Shown: piece after piece, positions 34,603 through 43,600 of the stretch
Layout: each line of letters opens with the position of its first letter
Position numbering within the stretch: the stretch's first letter is position 1
Source of the DNA: JAFNAG01 sp963721405
Lineage (GTDB): Bacteria; Acidobacteriota; UBA6911
DNA length: 64,000 bases
Reading direction: 5' to 3'
NCBI GenBank assembly: GCA_963721405.1
Contig: CAVRJA010000005.1
Span: forward strand, 124,001 to 188,000
The notes under the pieces: generated by a model
What the model saw: only the letters and a program-made list of their open reading frames with translations
Told to the model about the DNA's origin: nothing
The model's database searches: none
Translations under genes and position numbers: made by a program

Positions 34603-35337
34603 ATGGCACCCCAATTTTACAAACTCGGCGAGGATAAAAAGACAGCATCCCCGGTCTGCGCAGAGCTCGAAGTCGAGGATCTGGGCAGGTTCACAGTACG
34701 TCAGATTGCCACCATCGGAAGGTCTCCCGAGAGCCAGGTCGTGCTCAACGCCAAGTCGGTTTCACGGAATCACGCGCGAATATTCTACGAAGGCGGGCAT
34801 TTCTGGATCAAGGACCTCGACAGCGCCAATGGCACGAGCGTGAACGGCAAGAAGGTCAACCTCCAGATGCTCGCCGACCAGGACAAGATCTGCTTTGGGG
34901 ATGCCAAGGCGATCTTCCGGTCTGCCAACCATCCCCAAGGGCCTGCGGCTCTGGGCAAGGACCCCCTGGCGGGCGCGGACCTGGATGTTCCCGATGGCAC
35001 GCCGACCGGCGGCCTGGGCGCGGCTTTTCCTGCCTGTGACGAAAGGGGCGCCGCCGCTCCAAAGGAAGGCGCGGCGTCCGTCGTCGCTTCCGGGGGGAGT
35101 GAGATTCAGGCGCTCACGCGAAAGATCGAAAAGCTGCAGGCGGAAAACGAACTCCTGCGCCGCGAGATCGCGCAGTATCGCTCGACGGCTTCCGCCTTCG
35201 TGCCCCCTGCGGCCGGCAATCCGGACAAGGAAGAAATGGACCGTCTCCGGAGTCTCGTCAGCCGGCTCGAACGCGCCCTGGCCGACAGCAACCTCCGGCT
35301 CAGGAATCTGCAGCAACGCATGGACGAAAGAAGATAG
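34603..35337 (+). CDS. FHA-domain protein with C-terminal coiled coil
   Basis: 244 aa from ATG 34603; ATG 34585 in the same frame overlaps the -10-like element. The FHA domain occupies residues about 15-105 (IGRSPESQVVL, SVSRNHARIFYEGG, SANGTSVNG), keeping the Arg, Ser, His and Asn that bind phosphothreonine. A low-complexity linker (about 115-170) leads to a coiled coil (IQALTRKIEKLQAENELLRR, then RLERALADSNLRLRNLQQR). Divergent from the FHA-transglycosylase gene. It probably reads kinase phosphorylation, like Fha proteins in other T6SSs, but has no recognisable T6SS domain of its own. Confidence 0.8.
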   Translation: MAPQFYKLGEDKKTASPVCAELEVEDLGRFTVRQIATIGRSPESQVVLNAKSVSRNHARIFYEGGHFWIKDLDSANGTSVNGKKVNLQMLADQDKICFGDAKAIFRSANHPQGPAALGKDPLAGADLDVPDGTPTGGLGAAFPACDERGAAAPKEGAASVVASGGSEIQALTRKIEKLQAENELLRREIAQYRSTASAFVPPAAGNPDKEEMDRLRSLVSRLERALADSNLRLRNLQQRMDERR

Positions 35338-35349
35338 GGACTGAGCCTG

Positions 35350-37212
35350 TCAGCGGGAGCCGATCGCCTTCGCCACCTCCAGGGCCGCCAGGTGGCGGCC
35401 GAACGGCGCACTCAGTTGGACCCCCTGGACGAGATGCCGCACCTTCTGGACCATTTCGAATGCGATCGCCTGTCCCTCCTTTGAGGCGGTTTCGACATTC
35501 GGCGCCTTGCGCATCCTCTCCATCAGGCTTTCCGGAACGGGCACCCGCAGTTCGTTCACCATGAACTCCGCGTTGCGGTAGCTCGTCAGCGGCCATATCC
35601 CCGCGATCACGGGGATGCGGGTGTGCTTTGTCCGTTCGAGAAAGCTCTCGAGCAACTGCAGGTCGAAGACCGGCTGCGTGACGACGTATTCTGCGCCCGC
35701 CCGGACTTTCCACTCGAAGCGTTGCAGCTCCTCTTCCATGTTCAAGGCCCCGGGATTGGCCCCGACGCCGATCAGGAACGAAGTCTGCGAGCCCATCGCG
35801 TTGCCGCCGATGTCGAGCCCCCGGTTCAGGTTGTTCACGATATTCACCAGTCCGATCGAGTCGACGTCGAAGACCGCCGTGGCGCCGGGATAGCTGCCCA
35901 TGCGCGGCGGGTCTCCCGTAATGCAGATCAGGTTGCGGATGCCCAGCGCATGTGCGCCGAGCAGTTCCGACTGGATGCCGAGAATGTTGCGGTCGCGGCA
36001 GCAGAAGTGCAGCACCGCCTCGATCCCGGCCTGCTGCTGGATAAGCTGGCACGTGGCCTGCGCGCTCATTCGTGCGCTGGCCCTTGGGCCGTCCGGGACA
36101 TTGATGCAGTCGATTCCCTGATCGGCACAATCCTTCGCCGCGCTGATTTCGGCCGAATAGGCGACACCGCGGGGCGGGACCAACTCCACAAAAGCCACGA
36201 AACGGCCGGCCGCGAGTTTGGCCCCCAGCTGTGACTTTTGCGCCATCGGGAGGGGGGGCAGGGCCTGCGCCTTTGCCTTGGGCTCGTCGGCTGTGACGAC
36301 CGCGCTGTGCTTACCCGGTTGCAGCGAACGCGCCTCGGCGCGGACGAGTTTTATGTGCTCCGGCGTGATGCCGCAGCAGCCGCCGACGATCTTCACGCCC
36401 GCCCAGAGCATCCGCCGGGCGTACTGGGCCATGTATTCCGGCGAGCACAAGTACAGCTTGCGCCCTTCCACGAGCGCCGGATGACCCGCGTTCGGCATGG
36501 CGCTTATTTTCTTACTGGTGTAATGCGCCATTTTCTCGACAGTCTCGAACGTCACCTTGGGGCCCGCCGTGCAGTTGCACCCGATGACGTCCGCGGGCCA
36601 GCGCTCCATCTGCAAAGTGTACGTTTGCGTGTCCGTGCCGTCGCGAAGGTTGCCCGAGTCGTCGATCGTCACCTGGGCCACGATGACCAGGTCGTCTCCC
36701 GCGACCTCCCGCGCCGCCAGCACGGCCGCGTGCAACTCCTCGAGGTTGCTGAAGGTCTCCAGAATCAGGAGATCCGCTCCTGCGTCGAGGAGTGTCGAAG
36801 CCTGTTCGGCGAAAATCGTCTGCGCCTCGGCAAACGACGTCGGCCCCAGCGGTTCAATGTGCGCTCCCAGCGGACCGATCGAACCGGCGACAAATGCCTC
36901 GTCCCCGGCAGCGTCGCGGGCAATCTTCACGCCCGATTCGTTGATGGCGCGCAGCTTGTCGGCCAGCCCGAATCCCTCCAGCCGCATGCGGTTGGCCCCA
37001 AAAGTGTTCGTCTCGAGGATCTCGGCGCCGGCCCTTACGTATTCGAGATGGATGCCCTTCACCAGATCCGGGGAGGACAGGTTCAGCTCGTCGTAACAGC
37101 GGTTGATGAAAACCCCTTTGGAATACAGCATCGTCCCCATGGCGCCGTCAGCCACCAGCGCACGAGAATCGAGTTGCCGGCGAAATTCCTTCGCCCTGGA
37201 CTTGGTAGTCAT
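35350..37212 (-). CDS. Bifunctional homocysteine S-methyltransferase / methylenetetrahydrofolate reductase
   Basis: 620 aa. The N-terminal half (about 1-300) is a Zn-dependent homocysteine methyltransferase: DGAMGTMLYSKG, ETNTFGANR, GSIGPLG, and the Cys ligands in GCNC and GGCCG. The C-terminal half (about 325-620) is MTHFR: FVELVPPRG, NVPDGPRASARM, HFCCRDRN, LICITGDPP and TQPVFD. This is the YitJ-type fusion, producing methyl-THF and methylating homocysteine to methionine. It is divergent from metY-metX-metW across a 350-bp regulatory region, so methionine synthesis is encoded almost completely here. Confidence 0.92.
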   Translation of the reverse strand: MTTKSRAKEFRRQLDSRALVADGAMGTMLYSKGVFINRCYDELNLSSPDLVKGIHLEYVRAGAEILETNTFGANRMRLEGFGLADKLRAINESGVKIARDAAGDEAFVAGSIGPLGAHIEPLGPTSFAEAQTIFAEQASTLLDAGADLLILETFSNLEELHAAVLAAREVAGDDLVIVAQVTIDDSGNLRDGTDTQTYTLQMERWPADVIGCNCTAGPKVTFETVEKMAHYTSKKISAMPNAGHPALVEGRKLYLCSPEYMAQYARRMLWAGVKIVGGCCGITPEHIKLVRAEARSLQPGKHSAVVTADEPKAKAQALPPLPMAQKSQLGAKLAAGRFVAFVELVPPRGVAYSAEISAAKDCADQGIDCINVPDGPRASARMSAQATCQLIQQQAGIEAVLHFCCRDRNILGIQSELLGAHALGIRNLICITGDPPRMGSYPGATAVFDVDSIGLVNIVNNLNRGLDIGGNAMGSQTSFLIGVGANPGALNMEEELQRFEWKVRAGAEYVVTQPVFDLQLLESFLERTKHTRIPVIAGIWPLTSYRNAEFMVNELRVPVPESLMERMRKAPNVETASKEGQAIAFEMVQKVRHLVQGVQLSAPFGRHLAALEVAKAIGSR

Positions 37213-37297
37213 CTCTTCGCGGTCTCGCTATTTGGAAGTTGCACGGTTTCTACACCCACCGAATTGTACCCCAGGCGCGGTCCCGGTAACAGCGTAC

Positions 37298-37324
37298 TTG
37301 ACAAGGGGTGGCCGGTGCTGTAAT
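37298..37324 (+). promoter_or_regulatory. Promoter of the metYXW leader
   Basis: A perfect TTGACA (37298-37303), a 15-bp spacer and an extended -10 TGcTGTAAT (37316-37324; hexamer TGTAAT, 5/6 match). Predicted transcription start is about 37331, giving a leader of roughly 230 nt before metY. The spacer is short, but the extended -10 compensates. Confidence 0.6.
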
Positions 37325-37350
37325 TGTTCGTGCCAATGGGTGTGGAGACG

Positions 37351-37446
37351 ATGAAATTCAGGAAGAGTCAGCGGATATCGTTCCTTTTATGCTGCATGGC
37401 CATGCCCATGCGCTTCCCCTTTGGTATGGGAGGCGCGCTCATGTAG
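37351..37446 (+). CDS. Met/Cys-rich leader peptide of the metYXW operon
   Basis: ATG 37351 to TAG 37446 encodes 31 residues with six Met, three of them close together in CCMAMPM, plus MGGALM at the end and two adjacent Cys. GGAG (37344-37347) lies just upstream, with short spacing; an in-frame ATG at 37336 would add five residues including one more Met. The ORF starts about 20 nt after the predicted transcription start and ends 29 nt before the attenuator hairpin, upstream of O-acetylhomoserine sulfhydrylase. This is the layout of ribosome-mediated attenuation. A perfect palindrome GCATGGCCATGC overlaps the Met codons. No known SAM riboswitch consensus was recognised. Confidence 0.6.
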   Translation: MKFRKSQRISFLLCCMAMPMRFPFGMGGALM

Positions 37447-37475
37447 CTGTCAAGCACAGATCTCGAGCCACCGCG

Positions 37476-37520
37476 ACCCACTGCCGGAGGAACCTTCTGG
37501 TAAGTGGGTTTTTTTGTTTT
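37476..37520 (+). terminator. Intrinsic terminator (attenuator) in the metY leader
   Basis: The outer stem ACCCACT/AGTGGGT (37476-37482 with 37503-37509) and an inner paired region (CCGGAGG with CCTTCTGG, G-U pairs allowed) are followed by TTTTTTTGTTTT. It lies 42 bp upstream of the metY ATG and downstream of the leader ORF, so it would stop transcription before the operon. A competing antiterminator was not identified by eye. Confidence 0.8.
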
Positions 37521-37562
37521 CCGCGGCCGGTCCATCAACGATTTCATGAACAGGACAAAGAC

Positions 37563-38861
37563 ATGACCAACAGACGCTTCGATACTCTGGCGCTGCACGC
37601 CGGCCAGGAAAATCCCGATCCTGCCACCGGCGCCCGGGCAGTGCCTATCTATCAGACCTCCTCCTTCGTGTTCCGTGATACCGATCATGCAGCGAACCTA
37701 TTCGCTCTCAAGGAATCCGGCAACATCTACACCCGGATCATGAACCCGACCACGGATGTTTTTGAAAAAAGGATGGCGGCACTCGAAGGAGGCACCGCTT
37801 CCCTGGCGGTGGCATCCGGGCAGGCCGCCTCGACCTACGCCCTGCTCTCGGTCACTTCGCTCGGGGATGAAATTGTCGCAGGCAACAACCTTTACGGTGG
37901 AACATATCAACTATTACATTATACGTTCGAGAAGCTGGGCCGTAAAACCGTTTTCGTCGATTCAACCAGGCCAGATGACTTCAAGCGGGCCATCACGACG
38001 CGCACCCGTGCAATTTATGCCGAAACGATCGGCAACCCGAAACTCGACATCCCCGATTTTGAAGTGCTCGGCAGGATTGCACATGACGCGGGCATCCCGC
38101 TGATTGTGGACAACACGGTAGGCGTCGGCCTGGTGCGACCCATCGACCACGGGGCGGACATCACGGTGCTGTCGGCCACCAAATACATCGGGGGACACGG
38201 GACCTCGATCGGCGGCGTTATTGTCGACTCCGGCCGGTTCGACTGGAGCAATGGCAAGTTTCCGGAATTCACCGAGCCGGACCCGAGCTACCACGGACTC
38301 AAGTACTGGGAGGCGTTTGGCGACGTGCCGGGGACCGGCAACGTGGCGCTGGTGTGCAAGGCCAGGCTGCAATTGCTGCGGGATCTCGGGGCGCCGCTGA
38401 GCCCGTTCAACGCTTTCCTGTTTCTCCAGGGTCTGGAAACGCTGCCGCTGCGCGTCCGCAGGCACTCTGAGAACGCCCTGGAAGTCGCGCGGTTCTTGAG
38501 CGCGCACCCGCTGGTGAGGTGGGTGAATTACCCGGGGCTGGAGGAGCACCCGAGCCACGCCCTGGCGGCAAAATACCTGAAGGGGGGCTTCGGCGGCCTG
38601 GTAGGCTTCGGGATCAAAGGAGGTCTGGAGGCCGGAAAGCGCTTCATCAACTCGGTGCAACTGCTTTCGCATCTCGCGAACATCGGGGACGCGAAGAGCC
38701 TCGTCATTCACCCGGCGTCGACCACACATCAGCAGTTGAGCGGCGCCGAGCAGGAGGCTACCGGGGTGACCGAGGATTTTATCCGCCTGTCCGTCGGGCT
38801 CGAGGACATCGAGGACATCAAGGAAGACATCGACCAGGCGCTGAGGCAAACGTGCCGCTGA
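37563..38861 (+). CDS. metY: O-acetylhomoserine sulfhydrylase
   Basis: 432 aa from ATG 37563. It belongs to the Cys/Met-metabolism PLP enzymes: DTLALHAGQENPDPATGARA at the start, SGNIYTRIMNPT, and the PLP-binding lysine Lys207 in SATKYIGGHGTSIGG. The long insert and end HPASTTHQQLS fit MetY rather than cystathionine gamma-synthase. It makes homocysteine from O-acetylhomoserine and sulfide. It is followed by metX after 28 bp. Expression is probably controlled by the Met/Cys leader and terminator upstream. Confidence 0.94.
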   Translation: MTNRRFDTLALHAGQENPDPATGARAVPIYQTSSFVFRDTDHAANLFALKESGNIYTRIMNPTTDVFEKRMAALEGGTASLAVASGQAASTYALLSVTSLGDEIVAGNNLYGGTYQLLHYTFEKLGRKTVFVDSTRPDDFKRAITTRTRAIYAETIGNPKLDIPDFEVLGRIAHDAGIPLIVDNTVGVGLVRPIDHGADITVLSATKYIGGHGTSIGGVIVDSGRFDWSNGKFPEFTEPDPSYHGLKYWEAFGDVPGTGNVALVCKARLQLLRDLGAPLSPFNAFLFLQGLETLPLRVRRHSENALEVARFLSAHPLVRWVNYPGLEEHPSHALAAKYLKGGFGGLVGFGIKGGLEAGKRFINSVQLLSHLANIGDAKSLVIHPASTTHQQLSGAEQEATGVTEDFIRLSVGLEDIEDIKEDIDQALRQTCR

Positions 38862-38889
38862 AAGAGTTTGTGGAGAATCGAGGAGGTCT

Positions 38890-40062
38890 ATGACGAAAAA
38901 TACGGCAGTGGCTGCGGCAGCGAACGCACGAACGGAGCGGAGTGTCGGCGTTGTCCGGACTCAATACTTTCAATGCGCGGATTCCGGAAATCCGCTCAAG
39001 CTCGAAAGCGGCCGGAAAATCAGCCCGGTGGCGGTCGCCTACGAAACCTATGGCGAGCTGAATCACGACCAGTCGAACGCGATCCTGATTCTTCATGCGC
39101 TGACGGGAGATGCCCATGCGGCGGGATATCACGAGGGCGATGCCCGGCCCGGGTGGTGGGAGGAGATGATCGGGCCGGGGAAGGCCTTCGACTCCGATCG
39201 GTACTACATTATCTGTTCGAACGTGCTCGGCGGATGCCGCGGCACGACGGGCCCGTCCTCCCTCGATCCTGCGACCGGCAAGCGCTACGGCCTCGACTTT
39301 CCGCTGATCACGATTTCCGACATGGTGGAAGTGCAATGCCGTCTCGCCGATCACCTTGGAATCGACCGGCTCCTGGCGGTCGCGGGCGGTTCCATGGGGG
39401 GAATGCAGGGGCTGGAGTGGCTTGCGTCTCACCCGGCGCGCCTGCGCAGCGGGATCATCCTCGCGACGGCTGCGAAGCATTCGCCGCAACAGATTGCCTT
39501 CAACGAGGTCGGGCGCCAGGCGATCATGGCGGACCCGTTGTGGAAGGAAGGCCGCTACGACGGTCATCCGCCGGCAAAGGGGCTCGCCGTGGCGCGCATG
39601 ATCGGGCACATCACTTACATGAGCGAGACTTCCATGGCCGAGAAGTTCGGCAGAAAGATCGGGAATGGCCGGCGCGCGCACAAATTCAGCAAAGGATTTG
39701 AGGTGGAGGAGTACCTCCACTACAAGGGAAACCGTTTCGTGGAGAGGTTCGATGCGAATTCCTACCTCTACATAACCAATGCCATGGATTCATACGACCT
39801 GAGCCGCGGTGCGGACCCGCACCGCGCGTTTGCCGGACTGAAGAGCAAGGTCCTCCTGGTGTCGTTCAAGTCCGACTGGCTGTATCCGACCACGCAATCC
39901 CGTGACCTGGCGCGCGCCTGCAAGCTGGCCGGCGTGGACACGACCTATTGCGAAATAGATTCAGACTACGGCCATGATGCGTTCCTGCTGGAGGTCGAAG
40001 AAGAGTCCCATCTGATCAGGCATTTCCTGCAGAAAGTTGCTCGTGCGGCCAATGAGGAATGA
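38890..40062 (+). CDS. metX: Homoserine O-acetyltransferase
   Basis: 390 aa, GAGGAGG before ATG 38890. Alpha/beta hydrolase fold with the HALTGDAHA oxyanion region, LGGCRGTTGPSS, nucleophile Ser168 in GGSMGGMQ, and the triad partners Asp in SDWLYPT and His in YGHDAF. It supplies O-acetylhomoserine to MetY. Whether the acyl donor is acetyl- or succinyl-CoA cannot be settled by eye, but pairing with MetY favours acetyl. A short N-terminal Ala-rich extension (residues 1-18) precedes the conserved core. Confidence 0.93.
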   Translation: MTKNTAVAAAANARTERSVGVVRTQYFQCADSGNPLKLESGRKISPVAVAYETYGELNHDQSNAILILHALTGDAHAAGYHEGDARPGWWEEMIGPGKAFDSDRYYIICSNVLGGCRGTTGPSSLDPATGKRYGLDFPLITISDMVEVQCRLADHLGIDRLLAVAGGSMGGMQGLEWLASHPARLRSGIILATAAKHSPQQIAFNEVGRQAIMADPLWKEGRYDGHPPAKGLAVARMIGHITYMSETSMAEKFGRKIGNGRRAHKFSKGFEVEEYLHYKGNRFVERFDANSYLYITNAMDSYDLSRGADPHRAFAGLKSKVLLVSFKSDWLYPTTQSRDLARACKLAGVDTTYCEIDSDYGHDAFLLEVEEESHLIRHFLQKVARAANEE

Positions 40063-40073
40063 GGTGATGCGCC

Positions 40074-40673
40074 ATGGACGGCGAAAAGGTTCGCGGGGAT
40101 CACAGAACCATTCTGGAGTGGATTCAACCCGGCTCAACCGTGCTGGATCTCGGGTGCGGACACGGGGAATTGCTGGATCTGCTGGTCCGCGAGAGACGGG
40201 CCAAAGTGCAGGGGATAGAGATCAGCGAGCAGGCCATCCATCAGTGCGTAAGCAAGGGTCTGAGTGTTTTCCAGGAGGACATCGATGACGGGCTGACGGG
40301 GTATGGGGACCGGTCATTTGACTATGTGATCCTGAATCAGAGCCTGCAACAGGTGAAAAAACTCGACACCGTAATGCAGGAGGCCCTGCGCGTGGGCCGG
40401 CAGGTAATCGTCGGTTTTCCCAACTTCGCCCACTACCAGGCGCGGCTTCAGATATTCTTCCGGGGGAAGACCCCGATCACGGCTTCACTCCCCTACGAAT
40501 GGCACGACACGCCGAACCTGCACTTTCTGAGCATTTCGGACTTTGTCCTGTATTGTCGCAAGCGGTCGATGCGGATCGACGACCGCGCCTGGCTCGGCCG
40601 GAACGGGAAGGTGTGGCTCTTGCCGAACCTGTTTGCCCATGTCGGAATTTTTCTCATTTCCAGGCAATCATAA
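40074..40673 (+). CDS. metW: Methionine biosynthesis protein MetW
   Basis: 199 aa, ATG 40074, 11 bp after metX. SAM-methyltransferase-like fold with VLDLGCGHGELL, GIEISEQAI, NQSLQQV and the MetW signature GFPNFAHYQARLQIFFRGK. In many bacteria MetW is encoded next to metX and is needed for full MetX activity, so the adjacency fits. It ends only 8 bp from the end of the convergent tssM gene. Confidence 0.93.
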   Translation: MDGEKVRGDHRTILEWIQPGSTVLDLGCGHGELLDLLVRERRAKVQGIEISEQAIHQCVSKGLSVFQEDIDDGLTGYGDRSFDYVILNQSLQQVKKLDTVMQEALRVGRQVIVGFPNFAHYQARLQIFFRGKTPITASLPYEWHDTPNLHFLSISDFVLYCRKRSMRIDDRAWLGRNGKVWLLPNLFAHVGIFLISRQS

Positions 40674-40681
40674 CTCGGATG

Positions 40682-43600
40682 CTAGAATCGGGACACTGCC
40701 GGCAGCTGTGTGACCCGTTCTGGGCAGTGAATCCTGCTGAAGAAATTGGCCATGAACGGGTTCTGCACGTTGCGCGCCTGAAGCCTGTAGCGCACATCGA
40801 ACTTGCGTCCGTCCGCGCTCGGCAGCGACCAGATCACGGCGTAGCTCGTCGGCGACTGCGAGATAGTCGTCGCGCGGTTGAGCAGCCGGAAAAACGCCCA
40901 CTCCCCATCCATCGCAGGAACGCCCGGGCGTTCCCCGGAACGCTCGATCGAGATCGACAGTTTCGCCTGCGGCGAGCCCGTCTTCCCGGGCCACGTGAGG
41001 GGTTGCGGGAATGCCCGCTCGTTGCGGTAGCGAATGGGCTGGCCGTCTATTTCGAGGAGGCTCTCAGTCATCCCCGGGGTCGGTTCGGGTGTAAGATCAA
41101 AAGTCACCGAAGGATCCGCCCCACCCGAGCCGTAGAGCGCCTGCCGGGCCGCATTGGCTTTGCCAAGGAAATCAAGGAATCCCGGCGCGAAATCCACCTG
41201 GGCGCCCACCAGCGACGCGGGGGCCCACTGATTCTCCGACGGCGTCAGGAACATCTTCATCTCGCCCTCGTAAAAGGCCCAGATGCTGCCGTCCCCCGGC
41301 TTCAGGTATTGTGCGAGCATCGAGAGAGGGAGGTCCTGCCCGGCCGGGTTGAACGGGAACCGGCTCTCCACGTCGCGCTTGAACGTGTCCGCGATGCGGG
41401 TTTTCCACAAACCGTCCAGGCGGTAGCCCACGTCCCGCAAAATTGCGCCCCAACATTGGCGCAGCGGCTGCTCGAGCAACGGACCGATCGGCTGGGTGCT
41501 TTTGGACCGGCACATCTGCGTGACCCGCGAGGTGACGCGGAAACCATCGTGGAACTCGTCGCCCGATATGTTGGTGGCGATCATGCCTACGTAAGCCTTC
41601 ACCTGTTCCCACTGGGTGCCGGCGCCGAACAGCGATTCAAGTTTGGTGTGAATCCGCCCGAGCACATCGACGTATTGGGCGGACAGGGCCGGTGACTTGC
41701 CGTCCGGGGACGTGACCAGCTCGTGCAGGGGTGCAAACTGGTCGGCGATCACGGCCACCAGCTCTTCCCGATTGACTCTGGTCGACAGCCCCAGGCTCGC
41801 CAGGGCGCCCGAGACCAGGTCCGTGACGCTCCCGCCCTTCGCAGGGTCGCGCCGGAGCATCGTCTGTCCAGCGACGTTCATCAGGAGGCGCGACAGCGCC
41901 GAATCCTGCTGGGAGAACGAATCCAACGCCGCGCGGGCCTCGGTCAAATCGTTCAGCTGGCGTACGGTGATCCCTTCCAGGAAGCGGGACCACTCCGCGG
42001 AGTAGTCGGCGTAGTACATGTCGAGAATCTTGCTCTCGTAGTCCGTATCGGAGATCTGCCCGGATGGAATGTAGGAATAGGTCGGGCCGAGCACCCAGTC
42101 GTCCTTGACCACCTCTTTGCTGGCCTGCACAACCGCGTTCTTGAAATAGGTCCTCCATCCCGTCTCGGTGAAGACTCCCGGCACGTCGTGGCTCGAGTTC
42201 AGATACTCCAGGCTCTTGCCGCCGGTCGCGATCGCCAGCGTATACGGCTGCAGCTTGGCGCTCCCTTCGTTCTTGAGCCGCGTGTAGAGGCGGACGAGAA
42301 CCGGAAACTGGCTGAGGGCGCGGCGCGCCCTCGCGACGACATCGGCATCCTGGGTCAGTCTCAACTCGGGATCGTTCTTCGAAAGCTGCTGCGCGTAGAA
42401 GCGGAGCTGTTTCAGCGAAGCCTCCTCCGCATCCCGGGCTGTCACGCCCTTCCATGTGGAGGCCAGCGCGTTATTCAAGAATGATTCCTCGGCCCGCGGC
42501 GGGTCGGTCATCATCAGGTAGGCTTTCAGGCTGGTGTAGAAGTCGCTGTAGTCTCCCGACACGTCGCCGCCGGCGGCGAATGCGTTCAGTTTCCGCCGCA
42601 ATGCTTCGGCGGTCGGGGTGACGAAGGTGTCGCGCAGCTTGCGGAAATAGAGCCGCCGGATGGAGGGTTCGATGTCGTTGCCGGTGTAAAGTCCCCAGCG
42701 CAAGGTCCAGCGGGGCCCTGCCGTTTTGTACCGGTCGAGTTCCTCGACCTTCTGGCGCAGATCCTCCATGGCCATCAGGTCCGACGTGCGGCGCCCGTCC
42801 CAACCGGCATCCGCCAGCCGCAAGGCGGCCTGGCGCGCCCCTTCGATCAGGGTTTGATTTTCCATGAACGAGAAAATCATGCCCACGAGCAGGGTGAGGC
42901 AGAGGACGAGCGTTCCGATGAAGGCGATATCCAGCCACAATCGCCGGCGCAGCCGGGTGTCGACTGACGCGGTGGCCAGCGGGCGATCGGCAAAAATGAC
43001 TTCGGGGAAGAGAGTTTCAAGGAAGAAGTTTCTGGCTGCCGTGCGCGGCGCCTCGGCCTCCGCGGCCCGCCGGCCGGGCTCCCACTGCTGGGGGATTTCC
43101 CGGGCATGGACTTCCGGGGCGGCTACGCCCACGGCACTCGTCAGATAAAAGCCCCGGAACATGGGCCGTTCGGAGTATGGGGTGGGCTGCAACAGGACGC
43201 CCACGAAATTGCCGAGCCGTTCGCGCAGGGTGGCCAGCCTGGCAGGGAAGGTATAGATCAAGGGCTGCTTGCGCGGATCTTTCTCCACGGCCAGCAGTTG
43301 GAGGCGGTAAGCGGAAAGCCCCTCTACGAGCCGGTTGAACTCCTGGGAGAAGATCTGCTCGGCCGACTGATTCTTGCGCTGCGCCCGCGAAATGGTCGCC
43401 CCCCACACCTGGGCGCGATCGCGGCTGCGCATGTTGCCGAAGAACTCCTGGAAGCCTTCGACCTGGTCGCCCTTGGTGAAAAGGACATAGATCGGGAACC
43501 GGATGCCGAGCCGCTTGATCATTTCGTCGAATCGGTGCCGCAGTCGATTCGCAAGCCGTTCCACCTCTTCCGCCGGGCGATTGAGCACATCGGTGATGCT

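Noticed and set aside
37213..37562. SAM-I, SAM-II or cobalamin riboswitch upstream of metY
   Set aside because: I looked for the conserved cores and saw none that fit. The Met-rich ORF plus terminator explains the leader better, though a covariance-model search was not possible here.
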